Positions 8,871 through 16,799 of a DNA stretch of 64,000 bases are shown one piece after another (the first letter of the stretch is position 1; every line of letters starts with the position of its first letter). The translations under genes and the position numbers were made by a program. The notes under the pieces were generated by a model. The model saw only the letters and a program-made list of their open reading frames with translations, did not search any database and was not told the DNA's origin. The stretch comes from Halopseudomonas maritima (GTDB lineage Bacteria; Pseudomonadota; Gammaproteobacteria; Pseudomonadales; Pseudomonadaceae): contig NZ_CP079801.1 in NCBI RefSeq assembly GCF_021545785.1, positions 2,356,001 through 2,420,000 of the forward strand. The letters run 5' to 3'.

Positions 8871-10295
8871 TCAGGACGAGCAACTGATTTCCAGGTGCCG
8901 GCCCCAGTCCGGCGGGGCCGTTGCGTAGGCCTCGGCGCCAGGCTGGGCGCTGAAGGGGTGGCGCAGGATCTGGTGCAGTCGGCGTACCTCGCTGAAGTCT
9001 TCCTGCTCGGCGGCGGCGATCGCGTTTTGTGCCAAGTAATTGCGCAGTACATACAGCGGGTTGGCTGCCTGGCGGCTGGCCAGAGGGGCGTCGCAGCGTT
9101 GCGCATGTTCACGTTGCCAGTTATCGAAGGCGGCGCGATCAATGAACTGGTCACGTACCAGCGGGTGCTCTTCGGCCAGCTGGCGCAGGGTCAGGTGGTA
9201 GTCGGCGCCGCTGGCCTGCATCAGTTGCAGCAGGGCGTCGATCTGCTCGGCGTCATCCTCCCGCGCGGCTGTCCAGCCCAGGCGCTGGCGCATCAGCGCC
9301 AGGTAGTGCTGCTCGAACAACGGCATGAAATGCGCCAGCTCGGCCTTGAGGTCGTCCACGGCGACAAAGGGGGTCAGTGCTTGTGCCAGGCAGGCCAGGT
9401 TCCACTGTGCGATCAGTGGTTGGCGGTGGAAGGCGTAGCGACCCTCGTGGTCGGAGTGATTGCAGATGTGCCGGGCGTCGAAGGCATCGAGAAAGGCATA
9501 GGGGCCAAAGTCGAAGGTGATGCCCAGAATCGACATGTTGTCGGTGTTCATGACCCCGTGGCAGAAGCCGTAGGCCTGCCAGCGGGCGACCATCTCGGCG
9601 GTGCGTCGCAATACAGCGCCCAGCATGGCCCGCTCTGGCTGCTCGGTTGCGCGGCAGTCGGGGTAGCAGGTGTCCAGGGTGAAATCGAGCAACTGGCGCA
9701 GGTGCTCGTGCTGGCGGGTGTAGTAAAAGTACTCGAAGTGACCAAAGCGAATATGCGAGCGGGCCAGGCGCAGCAGCATGGCGGCGCGCTCTTCGCGCTC
9801 GCGGTACACCGGGTTGTCGCCGACCGTCACGCACAGGGCGCGGCTGGTCGGGATACCCAGAGCATGCAGGGCTTCGCTGGCCAGAAACTCGCGGATTGAC
9901 GAGCGTAGCACCGCGCGGCCATCGCCCATGCGCGAGTAAGGTGTGCTGCCGGCGCCCTTGAGGTGCAGGTCCCAGTGCTCGCCGGCCTGGTTGACCACTT
10001 CGCCCAGCAGCAGGCCGCGACCGTCGCCCAGCTGGGGGTTGTAAGCACCGAACTGGTGGCCTGAATACAGCATTGCACGCGGCTCGGCCTCGCTCCAGAC
10101 CTTGTGACCGGCAAACAGTTCTACCAGCAGCGGGTCGGCTGCTTGCTCCTTGTCCAGATCCAGCAAGGCCAGCGCGTCCTCGCTGCATACCACCAGGCGC
10201 GGATTGCTCAGCGGCTCGGGTAGCACGCGGCTGGAAAAAGCGTCTCCCAAACGGGCAAAGCGATTATCGAACTGCAGGTCGGCCAGGGTGGGCAC
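8871..10295 (-). CDS. selO: Protein adenylyltransferase SelO (YdiU)
   Basis: 474 residues, near the family length of 480-490. SelO is a pseudokinase-fold enzyme that transfers AMP from ATP to Ser/Thr/Tyr of target proteins and takes part in the response to oxidative stress. Conserved segments seen are YSGHQFGAYNPQLGDGRG (residues 78-95), DLHLKGAGSTPYSRMGDGRAVLRSSIREFL and HGVMNTDNMSILGITFDFGPYAFLD (metal and nucleotide binding). The protein ends in ISCSS, so a cysteine occupies the antepenultimate place where animal SelO has selenocysteine. The start is GTG, chosen because AAGGAG lies 6 bases before it. It is divergent from the fadE gene at 10493. Confidence 0.95.
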   Translation of the reverse strand: MPTLADLQFDNRFARLGDAFSSRVLPEPLSNPRLVVCSEDALALLDLDKEQAADPLLVELFAGHKVWSEAEPRAMLYSGHQFGAYNPQLGDGRGLLLGEVVNQAGEHWDLHLKGAGSTPYSRMGDGRAVLRSSIREFLASEALHALGIPTSRALCVTVGDNPVYREREERAAMLLRLARSHIRFGHFEYFYYTRQHEHLRQLLDFTLDTCYPDCRATEQPERAMLGAVLRRTAEMVARWQAYGFCHGVMNTDNMSILGITFDFGPYAFLDAFDARHICNHSDHEGRYAFHRQPLIAQWNLACLAQALTPFVAVDDLKAELAHFMPLFEQHYLALMRQRLGWTAAREDDAEQIDALLQLMQASGADYHLTLRQLAEEHPLVRDQFIDRAAFDNWQREHAQRCDAPLASRQAANPLYVLRNYLAQNAIAAAEQEDFSEVRRLHQILRHPFSAQPGAEAYATAPPDWGRHLEISCSS

Positions 10296-10403
10296 GATTG
10301 GCTCCTTGTTGGGGTTTGGCTCACCATGCTACAGCAGGGCCGCGCGGCTGGCAGCGCTGCGTTATAGCGCTGTATCAGGGGGGCAAATGCATCGCCCAAT
10401 TTC

Positions 10404-10447
10404 TTGACCCCGGGGGCACCGCTCCTTAGTGTTCAAACACCTGTATG
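10404..10447 (+). promoter_or_regulatory. Candidate fadE promoter with PsrA-like operator
   Basis: TTGACC (10404-10409) and TAGTGT (10427-10432) are spaced by 17 bases, a plausible sigma-70 promoter with a weak -10 box. Just downstream, CAAAC-ACCT-GTATG (10434-10447) resembles the PsrA site (CAAAC, 2-4 bases, GTTTG) known to control fatty-acid degradation genes in Pseudomonas. It would overlap the transcription start. The match in the second half-site is 4 of 5. Confidence 0.4.
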
Positions 10448-10492
10448 AAACCATGCTGCCAGCAGTGACTGGCTGCCCTTTGGAGAGTCAAC

Positions 10493-12283
10493 ATGCCTGA
10501 ATATAACGCCCCCTTGCGCGATATGCGCTTCGTCATGGACGAGCTGCTGGACATGACCGGCAGCTACGCTGCCTACGGTCTGGAAGATGCCACCCCGGAT
10601 CTGGTCGGCGCCATCCTGGAAGAGGGCGCCAAGTTCACCAATCAGGTTCTGTCTCCGCTGAACCGCACTGGTGACGAAGAAGGCTGCCACATCGAAGATG
10701 GTGTGGTCACCACGCCGAAGGGCTTCAAGGAAGCCTATCAGGCCTACTGTGAAAACGGCTGGGGCTCTATGGCTGCGCCGGTCGAGTACGGCGGACAGGG
10801 GCTGCCGTCGTCGCTGGCACTGATCATTGGCGAAATGGTGTCTTCCGCCAACCAGTCGTTCAGCATGTACCCGGGTTTGTCGCACGGTTGCGCCGCAGCA
10901 ATTCGTGCGCACGGCACTGCGGAGCAGCAAGAGCTGTATCTGGGCAAGCTGACCCCCGGCACCTGGACCGGCACCATGTGTCTGACCGAGCCGCACTGTG
11001 GTACCGACCTGGGCCTGGTCAAGACCCGCGCCGTGCCGCAGGCTGACGGCAGCTACAAGGTGACTGGCACCAAGATCTTCATTTCGTGCGGTGAGCACGA
11101 CATGGCTGAGAACATCGTCCACCTGGTGCTGGCCAAGCTGCCCGATGCGCCGGCGGGCACCAAGGGGATTTCCCTGTTCATCGTGCCCAAGTTCCTGCCG
11201 GACGCCAATGGTGAAGTCGGCGAGCGTAACGGTGTGGTCTGCGGTTCCCTCGAGCACAAGATGGGTATCAAGGCGTCTGCCACCTGCGTGATGAACTTCG
11301 ACGATGCCACCGGCTTCCTGATCGGCGATATCAACAAGGGTCTGAACTGCATGTTCACCATGATGAACCATGCACGCCTGGGCACCGGCATGCAGGGTCT
11401 GTGTCACGGTGAAGCGTCCTACCAGACCGCCCTGGCTTACGCCAAAGATCGCCTGCAGATGCGTTCGCTCAAAGGCCCGGCTGCGCCGGAGAAAGCGGCT
11501 GACCCGATCATCGTGCACCCCGACGTGCGTCGCATGCTGCTGACCATGAAAGCCTTCAACGAAGGCAACCGTGCGCTGGCATACCACACTGCCAAGCTGC
11601 TGGATCAGGCGCACTACGCCGCTGAAGAAGAAGCTCGCGCCGAAGCTGAAGCGGAGCTGGCCTTCCTCACGCCGATCTGTAAGGCCTTCATGACTGACAC
11701 TGGCCTGGAAGCCACCCTGCTGGGTCAGCAGGTTTTTGGTGGTCACGGCTACATCCGTGAGTGGGGTCAGGAGCAGCAGGTTCGCGACTGCCGTATCGCC
11801 CCGATCTACGAAGGCACCAACGGTATCCAGGCGCTCGACCTGCTGGGCCGCAAGGTGCTGGGTAGCCAGGGCAAGCTGCTGAAGTCCTTCACCAAACAGG
11901 TTCATCTGCTGTGCAAAGAGGTTGAGGGCGATGCCAAGTTTGGTGACTTCGCCAAGAAGCTGGCCCAGCTGAACGTCCAGTGGGGCGAGCTGACCACGTC
12001 TGTTGGCATGAAAGCCATGCAGAATCCGGAAGAAGTCGGCGCCGCTGCGGTCGACTATCTGGCCTTCTCTGGCTACGTCGTTCACGCCTACCTGTGGCTG
12101 AAGATGGCGCTGGTTGCCCAGGCCAAGCTGGATGAGGGCAGCACTGAGGTTGACTTCTACAAAGGCAAGCTGGCGACCCAGGCGTTCTTCTACCAGCGTC
12201 TGCTGCCGCGTGCCCAGGCCCACGCCGAAGCGTTGGCCGCCGGCGCGTCCAGCCTGATGGATATCGCTGTAGAGCAGTTCTGA
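10493..12283 (+). CDS. Acyl-CoA dehydrogenase, FadE type (first copy)
   Basis: 596 residues, about 200 more than classic medium-chain dehydrogenases; this long form carries an N-terminal extension and a C-terminal AcylCoA_DH_C-like domain, as in the paired PA0506/PA0508 enzymes of P. aeruginosa. It oxidises acyl-CoA to trans-2-enoyl-CoA with FAD. Seen are MCLTEPHCGTDLG (flavin/substrate region, about residue 162), the KGISLFIVPKF strand, and the C-terminal FGGHGYIREWGQEQQVRDCRIAPIYEGTNGIQALDLLGRK segment (about 415-460) with the E of YEGTNGIQ at the catalytic position of this subfamily. GGAG precedes the ATG. Its terminator was split by the IS element that follows. It is closely related to the gene at 13947. 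Confidence 0.92.
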   Translation: MPEYNAPLRDMRFVMDELLDMTGSYAAYGLEDATPDLVGAILEEGAKFTNQVLSPLNRTGDEEGCHIEDGVVTTPKGFKEAYQAYCENGWGSMAAPVEYGGQGLPSSLALIIGEMVSSANQSFSMYPGLSHGCAAAIRAHGTAEQQELYLGKLTPGTWTGTMCLTEPHCGTDLGLVKTRAVPQADGSYKVTGTKIFISCGEHDMAENIVHLVLAKLPDAPAGTKGISLFIVPKFLPDANGEVGERNGVVCGSLEHKMGIKASATCVMNFDDATGFLIGDINKGLNCMFTMMNHARLGTGMQGLCHGEASYQTALAYAKDRLQMRSLKGPAAPEKAADPIIVHPDVRRMLLTMKAFNEGNRALAYHTAKLLDQAHYAAEEEARAEAEAELAFLTPICKAFMTDTGLEATLLGQQVFGGHGYIREWGQEQQVRDCRIAPIYEGTNGIQALDLLGRKVLGSQGKLLKSFTKQVHLLCKEVEGDAKFGDFAKKLAQLNVQWGELTTSVGMKAMQNPEEVGAAAVDYLAFSGYVVHAYLWLKMALVAQAKLDEGSTEVDFYKGKLATQAFFYQRLLPRAQAHAEALAAGASSLMDIAVEQF

Positions 12284-12310
12284 TCAGTCCGCTGATGTGA
12301 ACGAAAACCC

Positions 12311-12321
12311 CGGCTTGCCGG
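12311..12321. repeat. Target-site duplication, left copy
   Basis: CGGCTTGCCGG is identical to 13745-13755 and flanks the IS4-family element directly. Eleven bases fits the 9-13 bp duplications of this family. Confidence 0.85.
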
Positions 12322-12340
12322 TAATGCTGTTCACTTAAGC
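12322..12340. repeat. IS4-family left terminal inverted repeat
   Basis: TAATGCTGTTCACTTAAGC; its exact reverse complement is at 13726-13744. The transposase stop codon (TCA on +, 12331-12333) falls within it. Confidence 0.92.
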
Positions 12341-13662
12341 GGAGCAGCCTTGCGATTTACCGGGTAGCGGGTTTTGGAAATCTTCACCGTCCTTGGTCTT
12401 GCTGGCCTTGGGCGGTGATCCAAAAATAACCCTCCGACCCCGCCGCGCAGCTCCGATAGCCTTCTACCTGTTGCCGATACCGGATTCGCTGCAGCCATGA
12501 CGATGAGCTGGACGGCGATGTACTGACAGGCCGGTTTGAAGCGTATGTCCGAGGGTGCTCGACCAAAGGCCACAGCCGCTTGACTAGCCTCTCGCCGAAT
12601 GATGTTGTATGCCAGCAACAGCCCCCAGACCTCCTGGTAAACCAGCTCAACCTTCTTGCTTCGCAGTGTTACCGCGTTCTGCTGCATCGAGCTTTTGATG
12701 TCGCGAAAGCCGAGTTCAATCTCCCAGCGCTCCAAGTACAGCTCAGCGACGGCCTTTGCGCTGTAGCCCTCGACTGGCAACGAGGTGAGCAGTGACCTGA
12801 TGTTCCCATGGCTTTTATAGCTGACCTCTCGTACCTCCCAATGCGTAGGTAGACTAGGGTTCCGCTTGCGGGCCTGAGGTGAGACTTTCATCCGAACACG
12901 GCGATCGTATTCGCTATAACGCTCGACTTCCTCCATCACGACGTTCTTGCGGGCTGGCGTCAGCCAATGCCGATTGTTGCCTCCATCCACCACGCTTAGC
13001 AGCAGATCAGCGCCCCAGAAGCCTTTATCGAACAATGTGACTGAGTTGTCCGGAATCTGACTCAGGAAGGTCTCGGCCAAGCGCATTTCGCTGCCGCGAT
13101 ACGGGCTGAGTTGGGCATCCAGGATCACGTGTGAGCGTACGTTCATCAAGGCAACGAGCCGTAGCATCGGAAAAGGCGTTTGGCGTTCAGTACCTGTGTT
13201 GCCAGAGCCAAAGTGCTCCCTCAACTCGGGCGAGTCGGGGGTTCGCAGCAGTGCGCCATCCACCGCGAATACCTGCAACCCTTTCCAGTCATCGCCTTCG
13301 TATCGCTCGCATCCCCATTGCTTGGCGGTCTGGCGGAACAGGTGCTCAACCGGATCTGCCCCCAAGCGCTTACGTGCTTCAGTTACGCCGCTTCGAGCCA
13401 GCAACTGATCAGAGGCCAAACCTTGGGCGCAAATGTTCAGTCGCCTAGCAACCTCATGCACTGGCTCGTCGCGAAACAGGGCCATACCCAGCACCAGCCA
13501 AAGTACTTGGTCACTGGGTAGGCGCCGACGCCTGATGGTGGCTTGCGCCGATAAATTGAGCGCGCTCGCAACCCATTCAACAGGGATGTTCTGAGTGAAG
13601 GTGCTGAGGTCAGAGAAGTTGAAGAGCTCGCCGAGGTCGAGCAATTGCTGCTGAATGGGCAT
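12331..13662 (-). CDS. IS4-family transposase
   Basis: 443 residues, intact. An N-terminal IS4-type domain (about 15-110, QATIRRRRLPSDQVLWLVLGMALFRDEPVHEVARRLNI) precedes a DDE catalytic core: first Asp in FAVDGALLRTPDS near residue 152, second in SVTLFDKGFWGADL near residue 222, and Glu in YLERWEIELGFRDIK near residue 310. The last segment fits the Y-(2)-R-(3)-E-(6)-K signature of IS4 transposases exactly. The enzyme cuts and reinserts the element by DDE chemistry. The ATG at 13660-13662 has no Shine-Dalgarno sequence; a T7 run of a hairpin abuts it, which should keep expression low. Confidence 0.93.
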   Translation of the reverse strand: MPIQQQLLDLGELFNFSDLSTFTQNIPVEWVASALNLSAQATIRRRRLPSDQVLWLVLGMALFRDEPVHEVARRLNICAQGLASDQLLARSGVTEARKRLGADPVEHLFRQTAKQWGCERYEGDDWKGLQVFAVDGALLRTPDSPELREHFGSGNTGTERQTPFPMLRLVALMNVRSHVILDAQLSPYRGSEMRLAETFLSQIPDNSVTLFDKGFWGADLLLSVVDGGNNRHWLTPARKNVVMEEVERYSEYDRRVRMKVSPQARKRNPSLPTHWEVREVSYKSHGNIRSLLTSLPVEGYSAKAVAELYLERWEIELGFRDIKSSMQQNAVTLRSKKVELVYQEVWGLLLAYNIIRREASQAAVAFGRAPSDIRFKPACQYIAVQLIVMAAANPVSATGRRLSELRGGVGGLFLDHRPRPARPRTVKISKTRYPVNRKAAPLK

Positions 13663-13699
13663 AAAAAAATCCGATACCAGAGGACTGATATCGGATTTT
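13663..13699 (-). terminator. Terminator-like hairpin in the transposase leader
   Basis: On the minus strand AAAATCCGATA pairs with TATCGGATTTT (11-bp perfect stem, 13666-13676 with 13689-13699, 12-base loop) and is followed by a T-run that touches the transposase ATG. It would stop transcription entering the element from outside or mask the start codon. Confidence 0.65.
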
Positions 13700-13725
13700 C
13701 TAGAAACCCCGCCATGGACTCAAAT

Positions 13726-13744
13726 GCTTAAGTGAACAGCATTA
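13726..13744. repeat. IS4-family right terminal inverted repeat
   Basis: GCTTAAGTGAACAGCATTA, the perfect reverse complement of the left end at 12322-12340. Confidence 0.92.
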
Positions 13745-13755
13745 CGGCTTGCCGG
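13745..13755. repeat. Target-site duplication, right copy
   Basis: CGGCTTGCCGG, identical to 12311-12321; it continues into GGTTTTTT, the distal half of the original fadE terminator. Confidence 0.85.
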
Positions 13756-13946
13756 GGTTTTTTATTGTCTGCAGTTGGCTGGCAGGGCGAGAGCGTTCAG
13801 CTGACCCTATTGCAAGCAATGCTGCGAATGGTGACCAATCAATAATAAAAAGTCATAAAGAGACGCTATAGGTTTTTTTGTTTCCGATATACAATCTTCC
13901 GTCTGCGCCGGCTCAGACCGGCTCACCGAATAATGAGGAGATCACT

Positions 13947-15725
13947 ATGGCCGACTACAACGCTCCCCTGCGCGATATGCGCTTTGTGCTCAACGAAGTC
14001 TTCGAAGTATCCAAGCTCTGGGCTCAACTGCCCGGTCTGGCTGAGGTTGTGGATGAAGAAACCGCAGCGGCCATTCTGGAAGAAGCCGGCAAGGTCACCG
14101 GAGGTGTCGTAGCGCCACTGAATCGCAGCGGCGATGAAGAAGGCTGTTCCTGGGACAACGGTGCAGTTAAAACGCCTGCCGGTTTCCCTGAAGCCTATCG
14201 CACCTACGCCGAAGGCGGTTGGGTGGGTGTGGGCGGCGACCCGGCCTTTGGCGGCATGGGTATGCCCAAGGTTATCGGCGCGCAGGTTGAAGAAATGGTC
14301 AACTCCGCCAACCTGTCCTTCGGTCTGTATCCGATGCTGACGTCTGGCGCGTGTCTGTCGATCCTCAACCACGCCAGCGAAGAGCTGAAGGAAAAGTACC
14401 TGCCCAATATGTACGCCGGTACCTGGGCGGGCTCCATGTGCCTGACCGAGCCGCATGCCGGTACCGACCTGGGCATTATCCGCACCAAGGCCGAGCCGCA
14501 GGCTGATGGCAGCTACAAGATTACCGGTACCAAGATTTTCATCACCGGCGGTGAGCATGACCTGACCGAAAACATTATCCACCTGGTGCTGGCCAAGCTG
14601 CCTGATGCGCCGGCTGGCCCCAAGGGTATCTCCCTGTTCCTGGTGCCCAAGGTGATGGTCGGTGACGACGGTTCGCTGGGCGAGAAGAATGCCCTGTCGT
14701 GCGGTTCTATCGAACACAAGATGGGCATCAAGGCGTCTGCCACCTGTGTCATGAACTTCGACGGTGCGACCGGCTGGATTGTCGACGAGCCGAACAAGGG
14801 TCTGAACGCCATGTTCACCATGATGAACTATGAGCGTCTGGGCGTGGGTATCCAGGGTCTGTCGCTGGGCGAACGCTCCTACCAGAGTGCCATTGAATAC
14901 GCCCGTGACCGTATCCAGAGCCGTGCACCGACTGGCCCGGTCAACAAAGACAAGGCTGCTGACCCGATCATCGTGCACCCCGATGTGCGTCGCATGCTGC
15001 TGACCATGAAAGCGCTGAACGAAGGTGGTCGTGCATTTTCCAGCTACGTTGCCATGCAGTTGGATACCGCCAAGTACAGCGAAGACAAGGAAGTGCGCAG
15101 CCGTGCGCAGGAACTGGTCGCGCTGCTGACGCCGGTTGCCAAGGCGTTCCTGACCGACATGGGTCTGGAAACCACCGTTCACGGTCAGCAGATCTTCGGT
15201 GGCCACGGCTTTATCCGTGAGTGGGGCCAGGAGCAGCTGATCCGTGACTGCCGCATCACCCAGATCTACGAGGGCACCAACGGCATCCAGTCGCTGGACC
15301 TGATGGGCCGCAAGATCGTGGGTAGTGGTGGCGCGTTCTACAAGCACTTCAGCGACGAAGTCAAAGCCTTCATCGCCAGTGCCGACGCGTCTCTGGCCGA
15401 GTTTACCGGCCCGCTGGAAGCGGCCATCGACAACCTGGACGAGCTAACTGCCTGGGTCATCGAGCAGGCCAAGAGCAACCCGAATGAGATCGGCGCTGCT
15501 TCGGTTGAGTACCTGCAGGTCTTCGGCTACACCGCCTACGCCTACATCTGGGCTTTGATGGCGCGCACGGCGCTGGCCAAGCAGGCGGAAGACGAGTTCT
15601 ATGTGAGCAAGCTGGGTACCGCGCGTTTCTACTTCGCGCGTCTGCTGCCGCGTATCCACTCGCTGACGGCGTCGGTCAAGGCGGGTAGTGAGTCCCTGTT
15701 CCTGCTGGATGCAGAGCAGTTCTGA
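13947..15725 (+). CDS. Acyl-CoA dehydrogenase, FadE type (second copy)
   Basis: 592 residues from ATG 13947, chosen because GAGGAG lies 6 bases before it and because the N-terminus MADYNAPLRDMRFVL aligns with that of the first copy (MPEYNAPLRDMRFVM); an ATG 23 codons upstream is less likely. Domain order and motifs match the gene at 10493: MCLTEPHAGTDLG, KGISLFLVPKV, FGGHGFIREWGQEQLIRDCRITQIYEGTNGIQSLDLMGRK. The two enzymes are clear paralogues that probably differ in chain-length preference, as described for the P. aeruginosa pair. Before the IS insertion they would have been neighbours about 240 bases apart, each with its own promoter region. Confidence 0.92.
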   Translation: MADYNAPLRDMRFVLNEVFEVSKLWAQLPGLAEVVDEETAAAILEEAGKVTGGVVAPLNRSGDEEGCSWDNGAVKTPAGFPEAYRTYAEGGWVGVGGDPAFGGMGMPKVIGAQVEEMVNSANLSFGLYPMLTSGACLSILNHASEELKEKYLPNMYAGTWAGSMCLTEPHAGTDLGIIRTKAEPQADGSYKITGTKIFITGGEHDLTENIIHLVLAKLPDAPAGPKGISLFLVPKVMVGDDGSLGEKNALSCGSIEHKMGIKASATCVMNFDGATGWIVDEPNKGLNAMFTMMNYERLGVGIQGLSLGERSYQSAIEYARDRIQSRAPTGPVNKDKAADPIIVHPDVRRMLLTMKALNEGGRAFSSYVAMQLDTAKYSEDKEVRSRAQELVALLTPVAKAFLTDMGLETTVHGQQIFGGHGFIREWGQEQLIRDCRITQIYEGTNGIQSLDLMGRKIVGSGGAFYKHFSDEVKAFIASADASLAEFTGPLEAAIDNLDELTAWVIEQAKSNPNEIGAASVEYLQVFGYTAYAYIWALMARTALAKQAEDEFYVSKLGTARFYFARLLPRIHSLTASVKAGSESLFLLDAEQF

Positions 15726-15793
15726 TTCGCAAAAGTACTGACCCGCTGCACCGGGTGTGCGGAGGGTCAGGGTGTCGCTCAATGTCACTCGGT

Positions 15794-15821
15794 CAGCATG
15801 TAAGTAAATGCTTACATGCTG
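15794..15821. promoter_or_regulatory. Operator-like perfect inverted repeat
   Basis: CAGCATGTAAG-TAAATG-CTTACATGCTG, 11-bp arms around 6 bases. Size and symmetry resemble binding sites of TetR-type repressors. No adjacent plus-strand gene starts here, so it may control a non-coding transcript. Confidence 0.4.
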
Positions 15822-15966
15822 TGATGACAATGACTTATGGGCACATCCTGCGTTGCTGCGTAGTATTGAATTCGCTAGGAGCAACGCAGGAAGCGGACAG
15901 AACAACAGGGTTAAGGGACCGTGCCTTGGAGGCACCCGCATTACGGATGATCAGGACCTTTTCTGC

Positions 15967-15995
15967 AAAACCTCGCTTCGGCGAGGTTTTTTGTT
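15967..15995 (+). terminator. Intrinsic terminator
   Basis: AAAACCTCGC and GCGAGGTTTT form a perfect 10-bp stem with a TTCG tetraloop, followed by TTGTTG. The A-run on the 5' side makes it usable from the minus strand as well, for the gene ending at 16026. Confidence 0.85.
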
Positions 15996-16025
15996 GCCCG
16001 TGATTTGCCCGTCTCGCTGATATGC

Positions 16026-16799
16026 TCAGGCGTCGAAGCGGCAGCTCAGGCGTCCGAGCGCGCCCATCTCCACCTCAGCCACTGCGCCCGCCGTCACTGG
16101 CTGCATGCCCGCCAGCGCCCCGGTCATGATGACATCACCAGCACGTAGCGTCTGTCCGGCAGAGACCATCTGATTGATCAGCCAAAGCGCCGCATCCAGC
16201 GGGTTACCCATGCTGCTGCCGGTGTTGCCGTTGCCGACCTGCTGACCATCGATCATCAGGGCGACCGGCAAATCATCCAGCGCCACGCTGTCTGCCGCTA
16301 CGCACTCGCCCAGCACGTGGGCGCCGAAGGACAGGTTGTCCGCGACGGCGTCAGCCAATGACTTCGGCCAGCCTTCATAGGCGGAGTCACAGATCTCCAG
16401 CGCGGGCATCACGCCTTCGAGCGCCGCGATCAGCTCAGCACGATCGGCCAGAGGGTCTTCGATGTCTCGAGCCAGCCGCATCGCCACTTCTATCTCCAGC
16501 CGCGGCGCGATGAAATCAGCGTGTTTCAGCGTGGCGCCGGCCTGGTATTCGTTGGCTGCCAGTAGCACTCCGCGCAGTGGTTCCGTGACGCCGAGGGCTT
16601 GACGGGCGCGGGCATCGGTCAGGCCCAGCTTGTAGCCCGCAGGGCGCTGGCCGCCAAGCTGGCGTGTGATCAGCGCGTGTTGTACGGCGTAGGCGGACGC
16701 CAGGTCGGTCAGTGCGTACTCGCTGGCGAGCGGGCCGCGTGGCGTGCCGCTCGCCCGGGCATCCAGCAGCGCTTGTGCGGCCTGTTCGATAGTGCTCAT
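16026..16799 (-). CDS. 2-keto-4-pentenoate hydratase / FAH-family protein (MhpD-like)
   Basis: 257 residues from the ATG at 16799, which overlaps the stop of the upstream dioxygenase gene as ATGA; upstream in-frame ATGs lie inside that gene. MhpD-type enzymes hydrate 2-hydroxypenta-2,4-dienoate or decarboxylate related oxo acids in aromatic degradation. Typical features are the YKLGLTDARARQALGV segment (about 58-73), APRLEIEVAMRLARD with metal-binding Glu residues (about 97-111), PALEICDSAYEGW and GNTGSSMGNPLDAALWL. The pairing with a TauD-like oxygenase by translational coupling suggests consecutive steps of one pathway, but the substrate is unknown. Confidence 0.85.
   Translation of the reverse strand: MSTIEQAAQALLDARASGTPRGPLASEYALTDLASAYAVQHALITRQLGGQRPAGYKLGLTDARARQALGVTEPLRGVLLAANEYQAGATLKHADFIAPRLEIEVAMRLARDIEDPLADRAELIAALEGVMPALEICDSAYEGWPKSLADAVADNLSFGAHVLGECVAADSVALDDLPVALMIDGQQVGNGNTGSSMGNPLDAALWLINQMVSAGQTLRAGDVIMTGALAGMQPVTAGAVAEVEMGALGRLSCRFDA

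Larger units (their letters stand above)
12322..13744 (-). mobile_element. Complete IS4-family insertion sequence
   Basis: A 1423-bp element with perfect 19-bp terminal inverted repeats and 11-bp direct repeats outside them. It carries one transposase gene whose TGA stop lies inside the left repeat. Perfect repeats, an intact transposase and an identical target duplication point to a recent insertion. Removing the element and one duplication restores an uninterrupted hairpin, AACCCCGG-CTTG-CCGGGGTT plus T-run, which would be the terminator of the upstream fadE gene. The element is thus placed in a terminator between two paralogous acyl-CoA dehydrogenase genes and interrupts neither coding region. 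Confidence 0.93.
15726..16025. other. Gene-free stretch with stacked inverted repeats; possible small RNA
   Basis: No credible coding region. It holds four inverted repeats in order: CAGCATGTAAG/CTTACATGCTG (15794-15821), CCTGCGTTGCT/AGCAACGCAGG (15847-15890), GTGCCT/AGGCAC (15921-15935) and a strong terminator (15967-15995). The first is operator-like, the next two could fold in RNA, and the last would end a transcript. A short plus-strand RNA ending near 15995 is one reading; a long 3' UTR of the acyl-CoA dehydrogenase gene is another. No convincing promoter was found. Confidence 0.4.

Noticed and set aside
10433..12223. Long minus-strand open frame opposite the first fadE gene (and similar ones opposite the second fadE, the nickel receptor and rpoD)
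   Set aside because: These are high-GC mirror frames of well-conserved genes; their translations have no recognisable domains and unusual composition, and the sense strand carries clear family motifs.
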